17,346 bases of DNA from JAGOTT01 sp964450795 (GCA_964450795.1 CAYVDI010000023.1:1-17346); one strand, 5' to 3'; shown: positions 1 through 6,371, numbered from the stretch's first letter. Translations and numbers: made by a program. The notes: a model not told the origin generated them from the sequence alone.

Positions 1-242
1 GCGACGGTCTCGGCGATCTTCACGGAGGTGAAGTTGTCGGAAACGTCCGTTTCGACGATAAAATCCGACACGTCGGTCGGCACGAGCTTCCGCTCTTTGA
101 GGATATCGTCGATCGATTCGAAGAGCCGTCGTCCCATGTCCCGCCCTTCCTCCCACTCGCGCACGGCGATTTTCCCACCGTCCTCAACCAATACGAGTCG
201 GGATTTTTCCTTTTCGACGATCAGTTTGAATATCCTCGTCAT
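1..242 (-). CDS. TsaB-like protein (partial, C-terminal part outside window)
   Basis: The first 80 residues of a protein that continues beyond the left edge. It begins MTRIFKLIVEKEKS and contains WEEGRDMGRRLFESID at about residues 31-46 and DNFTSVKIAETVA at its end. These match the layout of TsaB, the inactive ASKHA-fold partner of TsaD in threonylcarbamoyl-adenosine (t6A37) tRNA modification: an N-terminal strand, a W-E-x-G-R-D / L-I-D helix, then the F-T-[GS]-x-[KR]-I turn. The usual GPGSFTG is DVSDNFTS here, and the DTS near the N terminus is absent, so this is a divergent CPR-type homologue. The ATG at 242 lies 3 bases past the amidase stop codon, so the two genes are probably one transcript with coupled translation. 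TsaB-like by motif order only; the rest of the protein is not visible. Confidence 0.6.
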   Translation of the reverse strand, partial: MTRIFKLIVEKEKSRLVLVEDGGKIAVREWEEGRDMGRRLFESIDDILKERKLVPTDVSDFIVETDVSDNFTSVKIAETV

Positions 243-245
243 AGC

Positions 246-992
246 TTATTTCAATTTTTTCCAGTCGAAGTTCCAAGGATCGGTCTTTCGGCCGGAAGCG
301 ATATTGTCGTGCCCGACGACGTACTTCACTCCGTACGCCTTCTTGAGATACGCAATGAGTTCATTCACCGCTCCGTACTGCGCGGCAGTATAGTCATCGT
401 CCTCGGCGTTCAGTATCTCGACGCCGATAGAGAACGCATTCACATTCGTCCGACCGTCCGGCATCTTCGAGACTCCGGCATGATAGGCGATATTCTTATC
501 CTCGACCAGACGATAGATATTCCCTTTCCGGTCGATCATGTAGTGCGGCGCGACCTGGTACTCCTTCCATATCCCGATCACCTTGTCGACCGAGTACCTG
601 TCGCCACCCTGGTTATTGTACGACGAATGCAGCACCACCGTGTCGATCTTCCGTCCGGAGCTTTCGGCATATCCGAAGGAAACAAAACGGTCCTTGATCG
701 CGATTTCAGATTTTTGATTTAAGATTGCAGATTGAGAATCCTGTCGACTGCCGTCTGCTCCTTGCTCCTTGTTCCCTGTTCCCTGCTCCATGGTTTCCGT
801 TGCCTTCTGCTCCACAAGATCTTTCACTCCCTTCGCGGCATCGATCGCCGCCATTCCACGCGAAAGCTCCTGTACAACCGGCGTTCCGTCCGGATTCTCC
901 GCCGTGAAACTCGAGCTCGGCGAATCGAACAGAAAATACCCCGCCCCGAGGATCATAACCAGCACCGTAATAAGGATTCCGACAAGTCCCAT
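246..992 (-). CDS. Membrane-anchored N-acetylmuramoyl-L-alanine amidase (Amidase_2/PGRP fold)
   Basis: 248 aa. Residues 3-22 form a hydrophobic N-terminal anchor, residues 25-112 a low-complexity linker, and residues 113-248 an Amidase_2 domain. Expected zinc ligands are visible: H122 (VVLHSS), H228 (GHDN) and D238 (TDPW). The family motifs PHYMIDRKG, AYHAG and IGVEI are present. The family cleaves the bond between N-acetylmuramic acid and L-alanine of peptidoglycan; with the anchor this copy should work on the outer face of the membrane, in wall remodelling or turnover. The linker is unusual: residues 68-98 are encoded by two runs of micro-repeat DNA (listed separately). The start is the ATG at 992, where the membrane segment begins; there is no clear Shine-Dalgarno sequence. 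It lies downstream of the YtxH-like gene with a terminator between them, and just upstream of the TsaB-like gene. Confidence 0.88.
   Translation of the reverse strand: MGLVGILITVLVMILGAGYFLFDSPSSSFTAENPDGTPVVQELSRGMAAIDAAKGVKDLVEQKATETMEQGTGNKEQGADGSRQDSQSAILNQKSEIAIKDRFVSFGYAESSGRKIDTVVLHSSYNNQGGDRYSVDKVIGIWKEYQVAPHYMIDRKGNIYRLVEDKNIAYHAGVSKMPDGRTNVNAFSIGVEILNAEDDDYTAAQYGAVNELIAYLKKAYGVKYVVGHDNIASGRKTDPWNFDWKKLK
700..789 (-). repeat. Micro-repeat DNA inside the amidase linker
   Basis: On the minus strand, 754-789 is a run of short words GGAGCAG / GGAACAG / GGAACAAG / GGAGCAAG. After a short break, 700-739 is a run of AATCTGCAATC / TTAAATC / AAAAATCTGAAATC. Both are low-complexity quasi-repeats of the style found between genes at 13935-14040 and 14586-14612, but here they are read in frame as EQGTGNKEQG and NQKSEI. 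Confidence 0.6.
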
Positions 993-1038
993 ACCGCACT
1001 ATTGTTACCGATATTGTACGCCGGAACGGGCGGAAAGC

Positions 1039-1063
1039 AAAAGCCCGCATGAAGCGGGCTTTT
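1039..1063 (-). terminator. Bidirectional intrinsic terminator after the YtxH-like gene
   Basis: Perfect 10-bp stem AAAAGCCCGC / GCGGGCTTTT around the loop ATGAA. On the minus strand it lies 15 bases after the YtxH-like stop and 47 bases before the amidase start, so it separates the two genes. Confidence 0.85.
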
Positions 1064-1077
1064 CGTGTGGGAATTCC

Positions 1078-1332
1078 CTATTTTTTCTTCTTGCCGCCGG
1101 AGAGAAGGAGTGCCGCTGCCGCGCCGAGCGCCGCACCGATACCGGCCGCGATCGCCGCTGCCTTTTCCGGATTCTGCTTCATGAAATCCTCGGCCTTCTT
1201 TGCTGCGGCATCGACGGTCTTCTTCATCTTCGCCGCCTCCTTTTCCACCATCTTCCTGCTTTTCTCGATTTCCTTCTCGACCTTCGCCTTCACATCCGCG
1301 ACTCCGGCCGCAAGCGTGCTCTTCTTTGCCAT
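1078..1332 (-). CDS. YtxH-like small membrane-associated protein
   Basis: 84 aa. Residues 1-55 are a charged, probably coiled helix rich in Lys, Glu and Ala (VKAKVEKEIEKSRK, KKTVDAAAKKAEDFMKQ). Residues 57-78 form an Ala/Gly hydrophobic stretch (AAAIAAGIGAALGAAAALLL), and the end is GGKKKK. The YtxH and DUF883 groups share this pattern of amphipathic helix plus Gly/Ala membrane segment and basic tail; their functions (stress or envelope association) are poorly defined. Here the hydrophobic segment is C-terminal, closer to DUF883. The ATG at 1332 has no obvious Shine-Dalgarno sequence. It sits 53 bases downstream of the next membrane-protein gene with no terminator between, and a strong terminator follows it. 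Family assignment rests on composition and architecture. Confidence 0.72.
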   Translation of the reverse strand: MAKKSTLAAGVADVKAKVEKEIEKSRKMVEKEAAKMKKTVDAAAKKAEDFMKQNPEKAAAIAAGIGAALGAAAALLLSGGKKKK

Positions 1333-1385
1333 AAGGCTTGATAGTTATCTTGTTATCCGTCCGATCCGAAATCCCTCCTCCGAAG

Positions 1386-1724
1386 CTACCTCTTCCAAAA
1401 CACCGAGAACAGTACCGCCGACCCGAACACCAGTATCCCGACAAGAATCTCACCGAATCCCGGTGCACCGTACAGAAACGAGAGGAGCTTGGCGAATCCG
1501 GAAAGGACAAACCACAATCCGAACACCGCGAGTATCATCGCGAACGCGCGACGGGCGATATTCGTCACGATGTCATTGAGTCCTTCGGAAACGCTCCCGA
1601 GCAGACTCTCGACGAGCGACTTCACGCTTCCGAACACCGTCTCGAATATCCACGAAGCGTTCCAGTCACCGCCGCCCTTTTCCTTTTTCGTCTTGTTCCC
1701 TTCCGGGACGATCTCTATTTTCAT
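1386..1724 (-). CDS. Small two-helix membrane protein, function unknown
   Basis: 112 aa from the ATG at 1724 (MKIEIVPEGNKTKKEK). Residues 1-20 are polar and Lys-rich. An amphipathic region around 24-60 (IFETVFGSVKSLVESLLGSVSEGLNDIV) is followed by two predicted membrane helices: FAMILAVFGLWFVLSGFAKLL, then a GFGEILVGILVFGSAVLFSVF segment ending in WKR. I do not recognise a family. An in-frame ATG at 1748 would add eight residues, but a perfect TATAAT lies at 1751-1756, so transcription should begin near 1744, inside or after that codon; I therefore prefer 1724. It is followed by the YtxH-like gene on the same strand, so both may be one envelope-related transcript. Confidence 0.7.
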   Translation of the reverse strand: MKIEIVPEGNKTKKEKGGGDWNASWIFETVFGSVKSLVESLLGSVSEGLNDIVTNIARRAFAMILAVFGLWFVLSGFAKLLSFLYGAPGFGEILVGILVFGSAVLFSVFWKR

Positions 1725-1750
1725 ATTTTTTTCTTTATATCCGTACATGG

Positions 1751-1756
1751 ATTATA
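1751..1756 (-). promoter_or_regulatory. -10 element (TATAAT) for the small membrane-protein gene
   Basis: On the minus strand a perfect TATAAT ends 27 bases before the ATG at 1724, predicting a leader of about 20 bases. No good -35 hexamer is visible 16-18 bases upstream. Confidence 0.5.
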
Positions 1757-1828
1757 ACAGAAAATCCGGATCAGAGAAAGTCGTTTTCGCGACAAAAAAA
1801 TTCCCCCTGATGAGAGAACTTTTTTTCC

Positions 1829-1937
1829 TGAGCGGGTAACGGGAATCCTTTTTGCTCCGACAAAAAGCCTGGGCGCTACACACGGAAAGCTGCGCTCGCT
1901 CGCTTTCTCCTCGCGCCCTTCGATTCCCCTTACCCAG
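1829..1937. repeat. tRNA-3'-end-derived inverted-repeat element with three-way-junction fold
   Basis: 1829-1847 is an exact 19-base direct copy of the DNA at 1979-1997, the 3' end of the tRNA-Gly(CCC) gene plus two flanking bases. About 75 bases further on, 1922-1935 is an inverted near-copy of the same segment. The two arms pair as GGGTAACGGGAATC (1834-1847) with GATTCCCCTTACCC (1922-1935), 14 positions with one mismatch. Inside, CTTTTTG/CAAAAAG (1848-1854 with 1861-1867) forms one hairpin. GGGCGC/GCGCCC (1871-1876 with 1913-1918) enclosing GAAAGC/GCTTTC (1885-1890 with 1902-1907) forms a second. It is either a non-autonomous element, a decayed att-like duplication, or a structured RNA. Confidence 0.55.
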
Positions 1938-1940
1938 AAA

Positions 1941-1973
1941 ACCAAAAGACCTAGAGATACTAGGCCTTTTGGT
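1941..1973 (-). terminator. Terminator hairpin downstream of tRNA-Gly(CCC)
   Basis: ACCAAAAG-CTAG (1941-1954) pairs with CTAGG-CTTTTGGT (1960-1973) around a short loop, with one mismatched or bulged position. On the minus strand it begins 7 bases after the tRNA 3' end and is followed by T-rich sequence. The stem is nearly symmetric, so it may act in both directions. Confidence 0.7.
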
Positions 1974-1980
1974 TCTTTTG

Positions 1981-2051
1981 AGCGGGTAACGGGAATCGAA
2001 CCCGTCGCTTAACCTTGGGAAGGTCACGTATTACCACTATACTATACCCGC
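1981..2051 (-). tRNA. tRNA-Gly (anticodon CCC)
   Basis: 71 nt on the minus strand. The acceptor stem is GCGGGTA / TACCCGC with discriminator T. The anticodon stem TGACC/GGTTA carries loop TTCCCAA, giving anticodon CCC. The T arm is CGGGT-TCGATTC-CCGTT, a canonical TTCGA loop. CCA is not encoded (the next bases are CAA). It has its own strong promoter and a terminator, so it is a single-gene unit. It reads GGG codons. Confidence 0.95.
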
Positions 2052-2065
2052 TTTGACACGGGGAC

Positions 2066-2093
2066 ATTGTAGCATAGGAATCCCCGGTGTAAA
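2066..2093 (-). promoter_or_regulatory. Promoter of tRNA-Gly(CCC)
   Basis: On the minus strand: TTTACA (2088-2093), a 16-bp spacer, then TACAAT (2066-2071) preceded by TGC, an extended -10. Transcription should start near 2059, about 8 bases before the tRNA 5' end. Confidence 0.75.
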
Positions 2094-2107
2094 GTCTTCG
2101 TTCGGAC

Positions 2108-2136
2108 TTTTCAAAAGCGGCTCCGCGTGATAGAGT
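2108..2136 (+). promoter_or_regulatory. Possible promoter of the DUF4012 gene
   Basis: TTTTCA (2108-2113), 17-bp spacer, TAGAGT (2131-2136) preceded by TGA. Each hexamer matches consensus at four of six positions. It would leave a leader of about 20 bases before the ATG at 2164. Confidence 0.35.
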
Positions 2137-2163
2137 TTCTGGGTAAAAAACGGTTCAAATTCC

Positions 2164-3582
2164 ATGGAATCATTCTTCACCCGGGGACGCGTCATCGTGT
2201 TTGTTCTCGTCCTTGCCGCCGCAGCATCGGCCTTCTATCTTTTCTTCTACGCGAAAGAACACAAGGAGGAATTCGCCGCCGGAGGGCTCGCGCTCTTCGA
2301 AAAGGTCTCTAAACTCCTCCCCCTCGAGCCCGACACGAAACAGGAAATCGAGACCTTGAACGCCCTCGTCTCCCATTTCACTCAGACCGACGGGCAGACC
2401 CATACCATCCTGGTCCTCCTCCAGAACAATTACGAACTCCGACCCGGCGGAGGATTCCTCGGACAATACGGCATACTCAAGGTTCAGGACGGGAAAATCA
2501 CATCATTTACCTTCGAGGACGCGAATCTTCTCGATCAGCGGATCGTCGCGAAAGTGACGCCGCCGTGGCCGCTCACGAGATATTCACAGATCAAGAAATG
2601 GAAATTCCGTGATTCGAACTGGAGTCCCGATTTCCCGACGAATGCTTCGAAGGCCGAGTACTTTTACCGGTTGAGCGGCGGACGGGCCCAGTTCGACGGC
2701 GTCGTAGCGGTGAACGCGGACGTGCTCAACCACATCATCGGCGTCGTCGGACCGATAACGATTCCCGGATTCGGAACCTACACCGCGGAGAATGCAGCCA
2801 TCGACCTCGAGGAAGACGTGGAGCGCGCCTACCTCGGCGACGACGTCCCCGCGGAGCTCAAACAGAACCGCAAGAACGTCATGAAGACCATTTCCGCGGA
2901 AATCGTGAAGCGGATCGGGAGCATCGGCGACATCCAGAAGCTCGCGAACCTCGGTCTCGAGGAACTCCGGGACAAGAATATCCAGCTCTCCTTCAAGGAC
3001 ACGGCCCTGCAGACGAAAGTTGCCGCCGTCCACTGGGACGGAACCGTCTCAAAAGACTGGGATAAGGACTATCTCATGATCGTCGACGCCAATCTCGGCG
3101 CGCTCAAGACGGACTATTACATCAAGCGCTCGCTCGAGTATACCGTCGATTTCACCGGCGAGAAACCGAAGGCGACCGTCCTCTACACGTACGATCACAC
3201 CGCGACGCACGGCGACTGGCGCACGAGCGATTATCACACGTATACCCGCGTCCTCGCCCCCTCCGGATCGAAATACATCGAAGGGAGCCGGGTGAAGACC
3301 GGCGGCGTCTCATCGCAGGAATCGACCGAATGGGGAAAAATGGTCTTCGGATACAAGGTGGACGCGCTCATCGGAACCGCGCTCCCGACCTCGATCAGCT
3401 ACGAGCTCCCCTCGACCATAACCAAGGACAACTACGAGCTCCTCATCCAGAAACAATCCGGCACCGGGACGATCCCGGTCAAGGTGACGCTCAAGACGCC
3501 GGAAAAGGATTACGTGGAAAATTTCGAGCTCAAGAAGGATCTTCGGATATCCATCCAGACGACCGAAGGGGGGGAAAAATAA
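2164..3582 (+). CDS. DUF4012 domain membrane-anchored protein
   Basis: 472 aa. A short basic N terminus precedes one membrane helix at residues 9-29, leaving the rest outside the cell. The DUF4012 signature is clear: LVLLQNNYELRPGGGFLGQY at 84-102 and FRDSNWSPDFPTNASKAEYF at 148-167. DUF4012 is common in Patescibacteria and Gram-positive bacteria, and its NNxExRPGGGFxG block resembles the core of LytR-CpsA-Psr proteins. Attachment of glycopolymers to the wall has been suggested, but no activity is established. The first ATG after a possible promoter at 2108-2136 was taken as the start; no Shine-Dalgarno sequence is visible. The gene stands alone between a divergent tRNA gene and thrS. Its stop codon is followed by a hairpin that looks like a terminator only for minus-strand transcription. 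Confidence 0.88.
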   Translation: MESFFTRGRVIVFVLVLAAAASAFYLFFYAKEHKEEFAAGGLALFEKVSKLLPLEPDTKQEIETLNALVSHFTQTDGQTHTILVLLQNNYELRPGGGFLGQYGILKVQDGKITSFTFEDANLLDQRIVAKVTPPWPLTRYSQIKKWKFRDSNWSPDFPTNASKAEYFYRLSGGRAQFDGVVAVNADVLNHIIGVVGPITIPGFGTYTAENAAIDLEEDVERAYLGDDVPAELKQNRKNVMKTISAEIVKRIGSIGDIQKLANLGLEELRDKNIQLSFKDTALQTKVAAVHWDGTVSKDWDKDYLMIVDANLGALKTDYYIKRSLEYTVDFTGEKPKATVLYTYDHTATHGDWRTSDYHTYTRVLAPSGSKYIEGSRVKTGGVSSQESTEWGKMVFGYKVDALIGTALPTSISYELPSTITKDNYELLIQKQSGTGTIPVKVTLKTPEKDYVENFELKKDLRISIQTTEGGEK

Positions 3583-3607
3583 AAAAAGCCCGATCGGATG
3601 ACCGGGC
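3581..3607 (-). terminator. Terminator-like hairpin facing the minus strand
   Basis: GCCCG (3588-3592) pairs with CGGGC (3603-3607), with two more inner pairs after an A/C mismatch. On the minus strand the stem is followed by seven T (3581-3587). On the plus strand there is no T run after it, so it would not stop DUF4012 transcription. Confidence 0.5.
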
Positions 3608-3672
3608 AAATCCACCAAAGGGGAGGATGGAGGAGACTGCACGGAGGATCCGCGCAGGTAGACCGTATCAGG

Positions 3673-3678
3673 TATAAT
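3673..3678 (+). promoter_or_regulatory. -10 element (TATAAT) next to thrS
   Basis: Perfect TATAAT ending 5 bases before the first thrS ATG. No -35 hexamer is seen at the right distance. If used, the transcript would start at about 3685, leaving the ATG at 3696 as the first usable start codon. Confidence 0.45.
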
Positions 3679-3683
3679 GAGGA

Positions 3684-5429
3684 ATGTCAACACCTATGGA
3701 CCAGAAGCTTTTCAATGTCCGCCACTCGCTCGCACATATCCTGGCGATGGCGCTCAGGAAACGCGACCCGAAACTCACGCTCGCGACCGGACCGGTCACC
3801 GAGGACGGGTTCTTCTACGATGTCCGCTTTTCCGAAGGTGTTTCCGTCTCACCAGACGACTTCCAGAAGATCGAAAGCGACATGCGCGGCACCATCGCGC
3901 GCAAACTTCCATTCGTTCGCCGGATCGTCACCGCAGACGAAGCGAAGACGCTCTTCGGAAACAACCCGTTCAAGATGGAAATCATCGAGGGACTCGAGAA
4001 GAGCGGCACCGAGATAACCGTTTACGAGACGGGCGATTTCACCGATCTCTGCGAAGGTCCGCATGTCGGAAACACCGATGAGATCGACCCGGACTCATTC
4101 ACGCTCAAAGGCATCGCGGGCGCCTACTGGCACGGCGACGAGAAGAACGAGATGCTCGTGCGCGTTTCGGGCATCGCGTTCCTGACAAAGGCCGAACTCG
4201 ATTCGCACCTGTCGATGCTCGAGGAAGCGAGGAAGCGCGATCACCGGAAGCTCGGCCGGGAACTCGGTCTCTTCACGATCTCCCCGCTCGTCGGAGCCGG
4301 ACTCCCGCTCCTGCAGCCGAAAGGAATGATCATCCGCGAAGAAATCCAGTCCCTCCTCTGGAGACTCCATCGGGAGAAAGGCTATTCGCGCGTCTGGACC
4401 CCGCACATCGCCCGCGAGGATCTCTATGTCACGTCCGGACACGCCGCGAAATTCGGGGACGAGCTTTTCCGGGTCCAGGGAAAGGAAGAACGGTTCATCA
4501 TGAAACCGATGAACTGCCCGCACCACATGCAGATCTTCGCCGACAACCAGTTCTCCTACCGCGACCTCCCTGTTCGGTACTTCGAGCCGGCGACCGTCTA
4601 CCGCGATGAGAAATCCGGACAGCTCGGAGGACTCACCCGCGTCCGATCCATCACCCAAGACGACGGCCATCTCTTCTGCCGCACCTCGCAGATCAGGGAA
4701 GAAGTCTCGACCATCGTCGGTATCATCCGGGAATTCTACACGGTTTTCGGCATGATGGACGAATACTGGGTCTCACTCTCCGTCCGCGGCGAGGATAGGG
4801 AGAAGTACCTCGGAAGCGACGAAGTGTGGGCCGACGCCGAGGCCGCGCTCGAGGAAGCCGCGAAGGAGAACGATCTCAACTACCGGCGCATCGAGGGCGA
4901 GGCCGCATTCTACGGACCGAAACTCGACTTCATGTTCAAGGATGCCATCGGGCGCGTCTGGCAGCTCGCCACCATACAGTGCGACTTCAATCTCCCCGAA
5001 CGGTTCGATCTTTCGTTCACGAACGAACAAGGCGAGGCGGAGCGGCCGGTCGTCATCCACCGCGCCATCTCCGGATCCCTCGAACGGTTCATGGGCGTCA
5101 TGATCGAACACTATGCCGGAGCATTCCCTTTCTGGCTCGCCCCGGTACAAGCGAAAGTGCTCCCGATAAGCGAGCACGAACTCCCGTACGCGGAAACGGT
5201 TTCGGACAGACTGAAAAGCGCCGGGTTCCGGGTCGAGACCGACCGGACGAACGAGACGCTCGGCAAGAAGATCCGGAACGCGAAAATGGAAAAGATCCCC
5301 TATCTTCTCGTCATCGGGAAAAACGAGGCCGGAAACGGCACCGCGACCCTCGAGAGCCGCGACCGCGGAAAGATTGGCGAAAAGACTCCAGACGAGATCA
5401 TCGATCTCTTCCGGAAGGAAACTGCATAA
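3684..5429 (+). CDS. thrS: Threonyl-tRNA synthetase, lacking the TGS domain
   Basis: 581 aa class II synthetase that charges tRNA-Thr. The editing (SAD) domain starts almost at the N terminus: HSLAH (14-18) and CEGPH (123-127) supply the metal and catalytic residues that remove mischarged serine. The catalytic core has motif 2 at YRDEKSGQLGGLTRVR (306-321) and motif 3 at GSLERF (464-469). Zinc ligands are C278 (NCPH), H329 (DDGH) and H459 (VVIHR). A C-terminal anticodon-binding domain (about 487-581) carries GxxxxxRNAK (K-K-I-R-N-A-K). E. coli ThrRS is 642 aa with a TGS domain in front; that domain is absent, as in many CPR proteins. Starts at 3684 or, given the TATAAT at 3673-3678, at ATG 3696 (MDQKLFN). 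A perfect terminator follows. Confidence 0.96.
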   Translation: MSTPMDQKLFNVRHSLAHILAMALRKRDPKLTLATGPVTEDGFFYDVRFSEGVSVSPDDFQKIESDMRGTIARKLPFVRRIVTADEAKTLFGNNPFKMEIIEGLEKSGTEITVYETGDFTDLCEGPHVGNTDEIDPDSFTLKGIAGAYWHGDEKNEMLVRVSGIAFLTKAELDSHLSMLEEARKRDHRKLGRELGLFTISPLVGAGLPLLQPKGMIIREEIQSLLWRLHREKGYSRVWTPHIAREDLYVTSGHAAKFGDELFRVQGKEERFIMKPMNCPHHMQIFADNQFSYRDLPVRYFEPATVYRDEKSGQLGGLTRVRSITQDDGHLFCRTSQIREEVSTIVGIIREFYTVFGMMDEYWVSLSVRGEDREKYLGSDEVWADAEAALEEAAKENDLNYRRIEGEAAFYGPKLDFMFKDAIGRVWQLATIQCDFNLPERFDLSFTNEQGEAERPVVIHRAISGSLERFMGVMIEHYAGAFPFWLAPVQAKVLPISEHELPYAETVSDRLKSAGFRVETDRTNETLGKKIRNAKMEKIPYLLVIGKNEAGNGTATLESRDRGKIGEKTPDEIIDLFRKETA

Positions 5430-5438
5430 AAACTCGGG

Positions 5439-5461
5439 AACCGGTCAGTTGACCGGTTTTT
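5439..5461 (+). terminator. Intrinsic terminator of thrS
   Basis: Perfect inverted repeat AACCGGTCA / TGACCGGTT (5439-5447 with 5450-5458) followed by T residues, 10 bases after the thrS stop codon. Confidence 0.9.
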
Positions 5462-5492
5462 CGTTTTCCAAAGATTGCCGGTATGAAATTCT

Positions 5493-5807
5493 CTACGATC
5501 TGGAAAATCGGTCCGCCTGTCCTTTCATGATCTTCAGGATCGCGTCTCGGTCGTCATCCACGCTGATCCGATTTTCCTTCTCGTACCCGCATACGGCACA
5601 CCGATGAAGGATGCGTTCCTCGCCGCCTTTCATGGAATACGAGACCGGTTCCATGGGTCCTCCGCATGATTCAGCCCTATCGCCCGGAGACACGTCGACA
5701 TGCCGGCTGAAGAGGCATTTCGGACAGTGATTCGTGTATCCGTCACCGTCGACCGGATATCCGCATTGAAAACAGGTGAATGACTCCTTTCTCTTGAAAA
5801 ACCCCAT
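5493..5807 (-). CDS. RNHCP-domain zinc protein
   Basis: 104 aa from the ATG at 5807 (MGFFKRKESF). It matches the RNHCP family: FTCFQCG (10-16), TNHCPKCLFSRHVDVSPGDR (25-44), C48 with GGPMEPV, and a final CAVCG (70-74) followed by NRISVDDD. Cysteine pairs C12/C15, C28/C31 and C70/C73 should bind zinc. The name-giving R-N-H-C-P reads T-N-H-C-P here. The family is small and without known activity; zinc-ribbon or RNA-binding roles are guesses. A GTG at 5831 would add eight residues, but no Shine-Dalgarno sequence favours it, and the family usually begins close to FTC. It is divergent from the winged-helix-like gene with overlapping -10 elements. Confidence 0.85.
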   Translation of the reverse strand: MGFFKRKESFTCFQCGYPVDGDGYTNHCPKCLFSRHVDVSPGDRAESCGGPMEPVSYSMKGGEERILHRCAVCGYEKENRISVDDDRDAILKIMKGQADRFSRS

Positions 5808-5813
5808 AGACGA

Positions 5814-5842
5814 TTGACATTTTCGCGACACGACCGTATCAT
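5814..5842 (+). promoter_or_regulatory. Consensus promoter of the winged-helix-like gene, overlapping a divergent -10
   Basis: TTGACA (5814-5819), exact 17-bp spacer, TATCAT (5837-5842). Predicted start near 5849, leader about 27 bases. On the opposite strand, TATGAT (5838-5843) occupies the same bases and could be the -10 of the RNHCP gene, though its -35 is poor. Confidence 0.8.
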
Positions 5843-5875
5843 ACCCCGACCGTTCTTTTTATGGAAGGAAATGCC

Positions 5876-6313
5876 ATGACCGACATCGAAATCGGTATCC
5901 TGCTCGCCTTTTGGCGGCATATCTGCCTCTCGGAAGACCAGATCTCGGAAAGCGCACTGAAAAACAGCGGCTCCGACGACCAAAGGGTTTTCAAGAAAAC
6001 CCTGGAGCACCTGGCAACCAACGGGATTCTCGTGAAGGATACGGAGCGTCCGATACCGTTTTATCGGCTCACGTTTCTCGGAACGCTCGCGGTCGCGGAG
6101 GCGAAACGCGAGTCGATCCGCCGGAGCCGCTCGCGGAATGAAGTGATTGAACACGTCGCGCGAGACACGACAAAGTCCGGACTACCGGCTCCGTCCGTCC
6201 GGAGCGATCCGCTAGCCCGAAGCCGCGAGGAAAAAAGACGGCGAGCGGAGTTCGCATCTGACATCGCGAAACTCCATCCGCACATCACGTTTCTGGATGA
6301 GGAGCAGGGCTGA
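5876..6313 (+). CDS. Predicted winged-helix-like DNA-binding protein, unrecognised family
   Basis: 145 aa from the ATG at 5876 (MTDIEIGILLAFW), chosen because GGAAGG lies 7 bases before it; an ATG at 5861 would be upstream of this Shine-Dalgarno sequence. Residues 1-80 look like a winged helix: helix 1 DIEIGILLAFWRHI, helix 2 EDQISESALKNSG, recognition-like helix DQRVFKKTLEHLATNGILV, and a wing ending FYRLTFLGTLAVAEA. The C-terminal half is very basic and probably disordered (RRSRSRNE, SREEKRRRAEF), with a short acidic end. This would suit a local transcription regulator. It has the best promoter in the region and shares it back-to-back with the RNHCP gene. I do not recognise a named family; the fold is inferred from the helix pattern only. 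Confidence 0.65.
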   Translation: MTDIEIGILLAFWRHICLSEDQISESALKNSGSDDQRVFKKTLEHLATNGILVKDTERPIPFYRLTFLGTLAVAEAKRESIRRSRSRNEVIEHVARDTTKSGLPAPSVRSDPLARSREEKRRRAEFASDIAKLHPHITFLDEEQG

Positions 6314-6337
6314 TGGCGACAACAAGACAAAAGATGA

Positions 6338-6371
6338 AGGTGAAGGCGTATGCGCCCTCACCTCTTTTTTT
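6338..6371 (+). terminator. Convergent terminator between the winged-helix-like gene and FKBP
   Basis: AGGTGAAGGCG / CGCCCTCACCT (6338-6348 with 6353-6363), one mismatch, loop TATG, then C and seven T on the plus strand. It sits 25 bases after the plus-strand stop. The FKBP stop on the minus strand overlaps its T tract at 6370-6372. Confidence 0.85.

Noticed and set aside
1829..1997. Integrated mobile element at tRNA-Gly(CCC)
   Set aside because: The duplicated tRNA end is only 150 bases away and no integrase, recombinase or cargo lies between or nearby, so it is not an intact integrated element.
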